From JAWXCM01 sp034408745 (GTDB taxonomy: Bacteria > Acidobacteriota > Terriglobia > Bryobacterales > Bryobacteraceae): a stretch of DNA of 49,882 bases. A model generated the notes under the pieces. The model was not told the origin of the DNA. It searched no databases and was given only the letters and a program-made list of their open reading frames with translations. The DNA is taken from NCBI GenBank assembly GCA_034408745.1, contig JAWXCM010000187.1, positions 1-49,882 of the forward strand, written 5' to 3'. Shown here piece after piece: positions 27,618 to 34,396 of the stretch; position 1 is the first letter of the stretch, and the number at the start of each line of letters is the position of its first letter. A program made the translations under genes and the position numbers.

Positions 27618-28508
27618 ATGGTCTATCAAGCCACACATCTTACGCGGTACAGCTATGAGGCGCCGGTGTCGCAGTGCGTGAGCGAAGCCCGGCTGACGCC
27701 GCGTCAGTTGCCAGGCCAGAAGCTGATTCACAGCAGGGTGTGCGTGGACCCTGTTCCCGATGTGACGGAGCGGCGCGTGGACTACTTTGGCAACGAAGTG
27801 GTTGCGGTGTCTATCTTCCACACGCATGAATCGTTTGTCACTGCGTCAAGCAGCATTGTCGATGTGTCGCCGGTGTCTCGCGGACCGATGCCGGATATCA
27901 GCTGGGAAGCGGCGCGCGACCACATGATCGCGCATACCGAAGACGAATCACTGGTGGCTTACGAGTTCACATTCGATTCGCCGTATGTCACCGCGGAGCC
28001 GGAACTGGCTGCTTATGCGGCTCCATCGTTCACGCCTGGACGGCCGTTGTCCGAAGCGGTGCAGGAGCTCTCGCACCGTATCCACAAAGAGTTTTTGTAT
28101 CGCCCGAAAGCGACCACCATAGACATGCCGCTGATTCAGGTGCTTGAGAAGCGCCAGGGTGTCTGTCAGGACTTCACGCATATCATGATCGGCGCACTGC
28201 GCTCGCTGCGGCTGTCGGCACGTTACGTGAGCGGTTATCTGAAGAGTGGGAGTAAGTACCAGGGTGCGGAAGCATCGCATGCCTGGGTCTCGGTATACCT
28301 CCCGGATTACGGGTGGCTGGATCTGGATCCCACGAACGACATGATTCCTGGGGAAGGTCACATCACGCTGGCGCTGGGACGCGACTACGCCGATGTGACA
28401 CCGGTGAAAGGCATCGCGCTGGGAGGCGGTGGGCAGACGGTTGAGGTTGAGGTGAAGGTAGTACCGGCGTCGGCTGCCGCGATTCAGTCCGCGCTTACCA
28501 GCATGTGA
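27618..28508 (+). CDS. Transglutaminase-like cysteine protease domain protein
   Basis: 296 residues: N-terminal beta domain (VYQATHLTRYSYEAPVSQCV), then the core with Cys183 (QGVCQDFTH), His221 (EASHAWVSVYLP) and Asp237 (LDLDPTNDM), followed by the conserved GHITLALGRDYADVTPVKG. The last gene of the operon, 4 bp after the fusion gene. A stand-alone version of the domain that is also fused to DUF2126 upstream. Likely a cytoplasmic peptidase of the same system. Its last 25 bp overlap the end of the convergent metallopeptidase pseudogene. Confidence 0.92.
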   Translation: MVYQATHLTRYSYEAPVSQCVSEARLTPRQLPGQKLIHSRVCVDPVPDVTERRVDYFGNEVVAVSIFHTHESFVTASSSIVDVSPVSRGPMPDISWEAARDHMIAHTEDESLVAYEFTFDSPYVTAEPELAAYAAPSFTPGRPLSEAVQELSHRIHKEFLYRPKATTIDMPLIQVLEKRQGVCQDFTHIMIGALRSLRLSARYVSGYLKSGSKYQGAEASHAWVSVYLPDYGWLDLDPTNDMIPGEGHITLALGRDYADVTPVKGIALGGGGQTVEVEVKVVPASAAAIQSALTSM

Positions 28509-29440
28509 ATGAACTGCAGTTTTCCGATTGCCGCTTTCGGCAACACGAACGGATATAAATCCAGATGTCCCATGGCTCGCGCGAGTTCATTCAGGATTGC
28601 GGTGAGCTCCACCCATGAGTCCAGGAGAGAGAGAAACTGACCGGCACTTCGGTGCTCGGGCCGATACAGGGTGTCAGGACTGAAGCGGTCGAACGGCAGG
28701 CCCGCACTGGCTTTGCCGATTCCGAAACTGGTTGCCGTGCCCACAGTGTCGACGATGTGGAGGTAGTGCGCCCAGGTCTCCGCCCAGTCTTCCCATGGAT
28801 GAATGCTGGCGTAACTGCTGACGTACTGGAATTGCCAGTTTGGTTGCGGCCCCTCTGAGTAGTTCTGCAGCAGTGCGGCCTGATAGTCGGCACGCTCATC
28901 GCCGAACAGTTCGCGGAAGCCCTCGATCCAGCGGGTATCCTCCACCAGCCGATACCAGTAGTAATGTCCGAGCTCATGACGAAAGTGTCCGACCAGCGTG
29001 CGGTACGGTTCGCGCATAGTCGAGACCGCGGTTTGGATCGTCGTACAGACGCGGCGCCTGGCGGCTTCGATGATGCCCCAGTGCGTGGCGTTTCTTTCAT
29101 CCGACAGGTCAGGGATTGTTCGATTAAATTAAAGCGGCAGCAAATGCAGAGCCCGTGCGCTTCGTCGGCGCCCGCCCCGTTGCGCACCAGCCAGTTGCAA
29201 CCTGCTGCTGATTCGAGGTTTGCACAGCGCCGGTATTCGCGCGAACCATGCACGCGTCCGGTGATCATCCACAAGCCCGGCGATGTCGGGGTTATCGCGA
29301 ATATCTTGCCGAGTCGCGGCTCATAACCGAGTGCCGATCCGCAACTATCCGCAACCGAGGCACTGGCTGTTGGCAAAGAACACCGGCCGTCCGCAGCGGC
29401 AGGGATAAACACGCTTTAATGCGGACAACGTTTGCAGCGC
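28484..29440 (-). pseudogene. Broken zinc-ribbon metallopeptidase gene
   Basis: The parts of a putative zinc-binding metallopeptidase (about 350 residues when whole) can be read in order. N-terminal zinc ribbon CRCGRPVFFANSQCLGCG, then SALGYEPRLGKIF, YRRCANLESAAGCNWLV, HGLCICCRFN, IPDLSDERNATHWGIIEAA, and in the last frame REPYRTLVGHFRHELGHYYW (the HExxH-like zinc site), FGDERADYQAALLQNY, HPWEDWAETWAHYLHI. Two exact tandem duplications break the frame: 10 bp at 29336-29355 (bringing a stop) and 5 bp at 29123-29132. Removing one copy of each restores the reading. In addition about 50-60 residues expected between IIEAA and REPYRTL are missing. The 5' limit is approximate. The intact C-terminal 177 codons could still be translated from 29017. 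Confidence 0.75.
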
Positions 29441-29547
29441 CTTATCTTTGGTCTTGCGTGTGAGCGCGCCAGCGGACAATTCGAGCATCGACGGCACTTT
29501 TCTAAGACCCCGCCAGACGCCCGGGATGTTTCCTTCGGCGTACGTGT

Positions 29548-30714
29548 TCAGCCGCGCACCCAGTCTGGAGCAAAGTGCACGTGCTTGATGGACTTTACTT
29601 CCTTGCCTTCGCTGTTCGGCACGAAGTAGCTGTAAGTTGCGTGGATGGATCCATCCTGCGCCTGGATTACGGACGGGTAGTGATAGCGGCCTTTCTCGCC
29701 ACGGTCGAGATGGCGGGTCCACTTCCACGATGCGCCCTCGTCGTCCGACATGGAAACGGCGAGCGAATTTCGACCGTTCTCAAGATCGTTATAGAGAATG
29801 ATCCAGCGGCCGTCTTTCAGTGAGATCGCCTCGACACTGGTACCGGGGTTCGGCAGCATGGAGTCCTCCGCCTGAGTCCACGTCATGCCGTTGTCTTTGG
29901 AGCTGCTGAAGTGGATGCGTTTGGGCGGCGGTCCGTTGTCCCGCATGTAGGCGACCAGCGTGCCGTCCTTCTTACGTACGACCGAGGGCTGAATGTTGCC
30001 GTAGCCGACGATGGGCTCGCTGGCAAACCAGGTCTGTCCGCCATCGTCGCTGATGGCCATCAGTGAGAACGAGAAGCCGTCGGAGTAGAGCGGCAGGATC
30101 ATGCGTCCGCTGGGGAGCTCGACGCAATGCGTGCGGGAAAACCATCCGAGCCGTGCGGACAGTTTATCCGATGCCATCGCCACCATGCGCTGCGCGTAAC
30201 GGCCGTACGGTGTCGGCTTCAACTCGCGTTTGAAAACCTCTGTTGTGCGTTCGACCAGATTCTTCGGGATGAGCAGGATGTTGTCGGCAGCAGTCCAGCG
30301 CGGTGCACCGGGCCCTGCGTAGTCGGTGGACATCTTGTACTTCATCAGCGCCGTCTCCCATTCATTGGCGAGGATGGCGGGCCAGAACAACCAGAGGCGC
30401 TTCTTTGAATCGACGAATAAGGTGGGGTTGGTATCGGGGAAGCCGGGCGTGTCGGCGAGGTCGAAGGGCGCGCTCCATTTGCGCGTCGACTTTGACCAGC
30501 GTGCGCCGAGGATCTTCACGTCATCGGCGGTGCGTTCGCCGGAACCGTGGAACCAGCAGACGAGCAGGTCGCCGCCGGGGAGCTCGACGATGGAGGACGA
30601 GTGGTTGTGCCAGGTCTCGAGCGGAAAGATGAGTTCTCCGTCGAGGCCTGGGGTGTTCTGCGTCAGCGCGGGCACAGCAATGGCGGCCATGGTGAGAACT
30701 GTCCTTCGTGTCAT
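29548..30714 (-). CDS. Exported sialidase-like (BNR-repeat) protein
   Basis: 388 residues. Twin-arginine-like/Sec leader (TRRTVLTMAAIAVPALTQ). Six-bladed propeller features of the BNR_2 sialidase family: SSIVELPGGDLLVCWFHGSGERT, ARWSKSTRKWSAPFDL, NPTLFVDSKKRLWLFW, Asp-box-like ISDDGGQTW, SKDNGMTW and MSDDEGASWKWTRH, and an RDNG loop. An exo-alpha-sialidase or related glycosidase acting outside the cytoplasm is likely, though many family members act on other glycans. No operon partner; the terminator at 30731-30771 lies beside its start but faces the same way for the upstream gene. Confidence 0.82.
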   Translation of the reverse strand: MTRRTVLTMAAIAVPALTQNTPGLDGELIFPLETWHNHSSSIVELPGGDLLVCWFHGSGERTADDVKILGARWSKSTRKWSAPFDLADTPGFPDTNPTLFVDSKKRLWLFWPAILANEWETALMKYKMSTDYAGPGAPRWTAADNILLIPKNLVERTTEVFKRELKPTPYGRYAQRMVAMASDKLSARLGWFSRTHCVELPSGRMILPLYSDGFSFSLMAISDDGGQTWFASEPIVGYGNIQPSVVRKKDGTLVAYMRDNGPPPKRIHFSSSKDNGMTWTQAEDSMLPNPGTSVEAISLKDGRWIILYNDLENGRNSLAVSMSDDEGASWKWTRHLDRGEKGRYHYPSVIQAQDGSIHATYSYFVPNSEGKEVKSIKHVHFAPDWVRG

Positions 30715-30730
30715 GTGTTCACATTCTACG

Positions 30731-30771
30731 AAAAGAAAAAGGCTCCTGGCATTAACTTCTGCCAGGAGCCT
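30731..30771 (-). terminator. Rho-independent terminator of the cyclase-like gene
   Basis: A 12-bp perfect stem, AGGCTCCTGGCA (30740-30751) with TGCCAGGAGCCT (30760-30771) and an 8-nt loop. Read on the minus strand it is followed by TTTTTCTTTT (30739-30730). It lies 28 bp after the stop of the minus-strand cyclase-like gene. This is the clearest intrinsic terminator in the window. Confidence 0.9.
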
Positions 30772-30798
30772 GTAAGTTGACCAGGGGAAAGATGGATA

Positions 30799-31701
30799 TC
30801 AGTACGTTTGAGAGATCTGTGTTGCCGACACTGGCAGGGAAGTGCCCAGCGCCATGGCGGCCCAGCTGGTTCCGGCTGCCGAGATCCACTGATCCCTGCC
30901 GTGTGGGAAGCCACTCTCTTTCAGAGGCTGGAACGGGTTGGAGCGTGAACGGACCAGCCATGATCCGTCGGGACGCTGGGTGCGGAGCAGGAAGCCCGCG
31001 CCCCGCATGTATGCATCGTCATGTGGCGTCACCATACCCGCGGTCTGTAGCGCGTACATGGCCTGTCCGGTGGCATAAGCGTCGGTCTCGATCATGGGGA
31101 GCTGACCCCACCCGCCGTCGGCTCGCTGATCGTTGAGGAGCATCTTCGCCGCGGCACGGATGTCCGCCGCGGCGGCTTTGGACCATGCGAGGCCGAGCAG
31201 TTTCATGGCACGTTCTTCGGTGGTCCTGGCTGGTGCGGTCCGCAGCCACTCGCGACCCTGGGCGATCACGGCATCCACGTTGGCGCCGTAGACCTGGAGC
31301 ACTCGAATGCTGAGCGCGGTCGCGGTGACCTTGCTCGATTCCATGGGAGGACGTGCGGGCAGGCAGCGGAAGCTTCCGTCGGGGTTCTGCTGGGTGGAGA
31401 TGAGATGCGCCATCGCGGCGGTAGTCTCGTCACCCGGGTAAGCTTCCGCGGCCATTCCGAGCAGTGCGTACGACACGCTGATGGCGGGGTCGGGAATGAT
31501 CTCTTTGCGCTGCAGCATCGGTTCGCGGGCAGGCTTGTACATGGCCATTACGGACTTCGACTGCTTCTCCGCGATCGCCTTGTCGACGGCGATGCCGCGC
31601 TCTTTTGCAATGACGTACGCAATCTGCGGCAGCGACTGGTTATGGCAGAGGACGCGCAGCCGGAGACCTTCAGGAATTCCGGTCCGCTTTCTGCAGTGCA
31701 T
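30799..31701 (-). CDS. Prenyltransferase/squalene-cyclase-like repeat protein, probably the detached 3' part of a larger gene
   Basis: 300 residues with terpene-cyclase-type alpha/alpha repeats: HLISTQQNPDGSFRCLP, MLLNDQRADGGWGQLP, FLLRTQRPDGSWLVRS (QW-like motifs). The N-terminus begins with CHNQSLPQIAYVIAKERG, which in related proteins I know is part of a cytochrome-like C-x-x-C-H-(H/N)-Q segment joined to an upstream ankyrin domain. The upstream ankyrin gene overlaps by 32 bp in another frame. Dropping one AG of AGAG (31647-31650) and adding one base to the T-run at 31688-31690 would join both into one protein reading GCASCHNQ. So this is probably a frameshifted ankyrin-cyclase fusion; independent translation from ATG 31701 cannot be excluded. 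Confidence 0.6.
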   Translation of the reverse strand: MHCRKRTGIPEGLRLRVLCHNQSLPQIAYVIAKERGIAVDKAIAEKQSKSVMAMYKPAREPMLQRKEIIPDPAISVSYALLGMAAEAYPGDETTAAMAHLISTQQNPDGSFRCLPARPPMESSKVTATALSIRVLQVYGANVDAVIAQGREWLRTAPARTTEERAMKLLGLAWSKAAAADIRAAAKMLLNDQRADGGWGQLPMIETDAYATGQAMYALQTAGMVTPHDDAYMRGAGFLLRTQRPDGSWLVRSRSNPFQPLKESGFPHGRDQWISAAGTSWAAMALGTSLPVSATQISQTY

Positions 31702-32200
31702 TAACGGCGCGCTGTACGGCGTCCATCGTCATGTTGCGATCCGACGCGCCATGGCTGCGCAGTGCTTTCACGACTGGGGTGTGGCCGCGGCGCATGGCCC
31801 AGGTCAGTGCGGTTTCGCCGTTCTTATTTGCGGCGTCGATGGCGGCACCTTTGCTGATCAGCAGTTCCACCATACCGGGGTCGCCTTCCTCGTTGTAGGC
31901 GGCCCACATCAGGGGCGTGGAACCAGTGGCGTCGGCGACTGCGATATCGGCGCCTGCGTTTACCAGCACGCGGGTCATATCGTGATGACTCTGACCGAGT
32001 GCGAATGTGAGCGGGGAAGCTCCGAAGAAGCGGCCCTCGTCTGGATTGGCGCCGGATTCCATGAGCTGCTTTACGGCGGCCGTGTCGCCTCTCATGACCG
32101 CGGCAAAGAGCGGGGTGGGCGGCGTGAAATCGGGTATTTGACCGAAGAGAATCGTGGACGCTCCAAGCAGCAGGGCCACGGACAATAAGCGGTGCATCAT
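31670..32200 (-). CDS. Exported ankyrin-repeat protein, probably the 5' part of a frameshifted fusion gene
   Basis: 176 residues. Signal peptide (HRLLSVALLLGASTILFGQ), then about four ankyrin repeats: TPLFAAVMRGDTAAVKQLM, SPLTFALGQSHHDMTRVLV, TPLMWAAYNEEGDPGMVEL, TALTWAMRRGHTPVVKAL. The protein ends abruptly after AVQRAVNALQKADRNS, where homologous fusions continue with a GPEFLKVSGC-type segment; that continuation is present in the DNA in another frame. The two frame breaks are described under the cyclase-like gene. Role unknown; likely periplasmic binding or scaffold. Confidence 0.65.
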   Translation of the reverse strand: MMHRLLSVALLLGASTILFGQIPDFTPPTPLFAAVMRGDTAAVKQLMESGANPDEGRFFGASPLTFALGQSHHDMTRVLVNAGADIAVADATGSTPLMWAAYNEEGDPGMVELLISKGAAIDAANKNGETALTWAMRRGHTPVVKALRSHGASDRNMTMDAVQRAVNALQKADRNS

Positions 32201-32323
32201 CTCTTACCTCACTCATCACACGCGGTTTTTTCGACGGAAAGTAGCTCATGGAAATGGAACGGCTAACCGGAGCGGCTCGACGTAGTCTATTGGCTCGAAC
32301 GAGTACGGAAAGGATTTATTGGA

Positions 32324-33328
32324 ATGCATCTCAGAGTTGGATTGATTAGTTTCCTCCTTGTGATCGCCGGTGTGGCCCAGGACTTCCCGCCAAAGCCGCC
32401 GCTGCCCCCGCTGGCTCCGATGGAACCCATGATCGCGGCGAAGATCGCTTCGGTCGGGTACGGATTCTCCTGGTCCGGGAAGGGTGCTCCGCTCAGCGAA
32501 GAGGAACAGCTAAAGGCTATGGCCATTGAATCGCTGATGCAGAGCGATGCGGCCCGTGGTATTCCGCTGGTGGACAAGATGCTGCAGAACACGGCGCTGT
32601 CTCCGGGACTGCGTCAGCGCGCGTTGTCGACACTCCAGATGAGTAACTCGACCGCATCGCGCGACGTGCTGGTGCGTGTTGCCAAAGGCGAGCGCGGCGC
32701 CGATTTGCAGATGCGAGCTGTGCAGCAGCTTGCTTCGCAACGCACCAAAGAGAACAGGCAGGTTCTGGGTGAGATTTACAACTCGTCGACCGACGTTGGG
32801 ATTCGCCGTCAGGTGCTTCGCGGCTACATGGTGGCCGGCGAACGCGAGCCGCTGCTTGCTGTCGCCAAGTCCGATGCCAGTGCGGAGCTTCGCGGGGAAG
32901 CGGTGCAGCTACTCGGATCGATGGGCGCCGATGCGAGCCTTGCGGAGTTGTACGCGGCGGAGAAAGACGCGCAGGTGAAGGAGCGGATTCTGCGCGGGCT
33001 GGCAAGCACCGGAAATTCGCAAAAGATAGTCGAGATTGCGAAGTCTGAGAAGGACGCGGATCTTCGCGAGCGGGCGATCCGGCAACTGAGCGGGATGCGG
33101 TCGCCGTCGACGCAGGCTGAACTGGCATCGTTGTACGCCAGCACCAGCGATGTGCGGACGCGGTCGCAGATTCTGCGCTCGCTGGCGTCGAGTGGCGATC
33201 CGAAGCCGCTGATTGAACTCGCGCGCAAAGAGACGGACCCGGCGCTGAAGCGGGAAGCGGTGCAGCACCTGGCTCACATGAAGAGCAAGGAAGCAGCCGA
33301 TTTCCTGATGGAACTGCTGGCGAAGTAG
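32324..33328 (+). CDS. Exported HEAT-repeat protein
   Basis: 334 residues. Signal peptide (RVGLISFLLVIAGVAQ), a Pro-rich linker, and then about eight HEAT-like helical repeats of 30-31 residues (LRQRALSTLQMS, LQMRAVQQLASQ, IRRQVLRGYMVAGE, LRGEAVQLLGSMGA, VKERILRGLASTGN, LRERAIRQLSGM, TRSQILRSLASSGD, LKREAVQHLAHMKS). A protein-binding scaffold in the periplasm is likely. Forms a two- or three-gene unit with the next HEAT gene, 10 bp downstream. Divergent from the ankyrin gene; the 123 bp between them should carry both promoters, but I see no clear boxes. Confidence 0.82.
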   Translation: MHLRVGLISFLLVIAGVAQDFPPKPPLPPLAPMEPMIAAKIASVGYGFSWSGKGAPLSEEEQLKAMAIESLMQSDAARGIPLVDKMLQNTALSPGLRQRALSTLQMSNSTASRDVLVRVAKGERGADLQMRAVQQLASQRTKENRQVLGEIYNSSTDVGIRRQVLRGYMVAGEREPLLAVAKSDASAELRGEAVQLLGSMGADASLAELYAAEKDAQVKERILRGLASTGNSQKIVEIAKSEKDADLRERAIRQLSGMRSPSTQAELASLYASTSDVRTRSQILRSLASSGDPKPLIELARKETDPALKREAVQHLAHMKSKEAADFLMELLAK

Positions 33329-33338
33329 GAGGTACACG

Positions 33339-34394
33339 ATGCGACGTTTCTTGCTCGCGGGATTCGCGGCCGCGGTGCTTGTGGTGGCGCAGCAACAGCC
33401 GTCGGTGTCGAATGCGCAGCAGAAGGCTGCTTCGGCCTCGGCGGGGCTGGACGGTGCGATTCGCTCCGCCTCGAACGCCGAGAAAGGTCCGTTGTGGATC
33501 GGCTACGCAGTGGCGACGATTCGAGGCGAGCGCAACTCGTGCTGCTGGAACAACTCGTCTTATGGCTGCGGGCTGGAAGGCAATTCCGTGCAGGCGGGCA
33601 CGCGCACTGCGACTGGTCCGGTGCAGCTGGAAGGCCCGACTCATGTGACGGTGCTGCTGCGGGTGGAGGGCGGTGAGCTGGGCCGGGTTCGCACGTTGTC
33701 GACGGAGTGTCCGCTGGACGCGGGCGGGCTGCCGTTCTACTGGTTAACGGGTGTAAGAGCGGCGGACAGTGTAGCGCTGTTGACGCGTATGGCCACGCAA
33801 CACACCGAAGGCAATCTGCGCAGCAAGGCTGGTGAGCCATCGGTCCATGCAATCGCGGTGCATGCAGGTCCAGAGGCCGCAGCCGCGCTTGAGCGATTTG
33901 CGACATCGGGTTCGTCGGAGTCGATACGCAAGACCGCGTTGTTCTGGCTGGCGAATGCTCGAGGGCGCCGCGGGTTTGAGGTGGTGAGCAAGGCGGCTCG
34001 TGAAGATGCCAGCGACAAGGTTCGGGAGCACGCCGTGTTCGCGCTGACGCAGAGCCAGGAAGCTGAGGCGATTCCGGCGATCATACGCATTGCCCGGGAA
34101 GACCGCAGCGCGCATGTTCGAGGGCAGGCTTTGTTCTGGCTTGGACAGAAGGCCGCGCGGCAGTCGGCGGGTACCCTCAGTGAGGCGATTGAGAAGGATC
34201 CCGATACCGAGGTGAAGAAGAAGGCGGTGTTCGCGCTGTATCAACTGCCGAAGGACGAAGGAGTGCCGAAGCTGATCGACATTGCACGCACGCATTCGAA
34301 TGCCGCGGTGAAGAAGCAGGCTCTGTTCTGGCTGGGTCAGTCGAAGGATCCGCGTGCGCTGAAGTTCTTTGAGCAACTGCTCAGCAAGCCCTGA
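33339..34394 (+). CDS. Exported HEAT-repeat protein with Cys-rich N-terminal domain
   Basis: 351 residues; AGGAG at 33329-33333 precedes the ATG. Signal peptide (RRFLLAGFAAAVLVVAQ). Residues about 45-135 form a separate beta-like domain with four clustered Cys (SCCWNNSSYGCG, then TECPLD). From about 170 on there are HEAT repeats of a very regular kind (IRKTALFWLANARG, VREHAVFALTQSQE, VRGQALFWLGQKA, VKKKAVFALYQLPK, VKKQALFWLGQSKD). The alternating ALFWL/AVFAL pattern is striking. Pairs of such exported HEAT proteins occur next to anti-sigma genes in Acidobacteriota, but no sigma factor is present here. Scaffold function inferred. Confidence 0.8.
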   Translation: MRRFLLAGFAAAVLVVAQQQPSVSNAQQKAASASAGLDGAIRSASNAEKGPLWIGYAVATIRGERNSCCWNNSSYGCGLEGNSVQAGTRTATGPVQLEGPTHVTVLLRVEGGELGRVRTLSTECPLDAGGLPFYWLTGVRAADSVALLTRMATQHTEGNLRSKAGEPSVHAIAVHAGPEAAAALERFATSGSSESIRKTALFWLANARGRRGFEVVSKAAREDASDKVREHAVFALTQSQEAEAIPAIIRIAREDRSAHVRGQALFWLGQKAARQSAGTLSEAIEKDPDTEVKKKAVFALYQLPKDEGVPKLIDIARTHSNAAVKKQALFWLGQSKDPRALKFFEQLLSKP

Positions 34395-34396
34395 AC

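Noticed and set aside
29345..29728. Minus-strand 127-codon frame between the metallopeptidase remnant and the sialidase-like gene
   Set aside because: Its end encodes the zinc ribbon of the pseudogene, while its start lies antiparallel-frame within the sialidase-like gene; it is a composite, not a gene.
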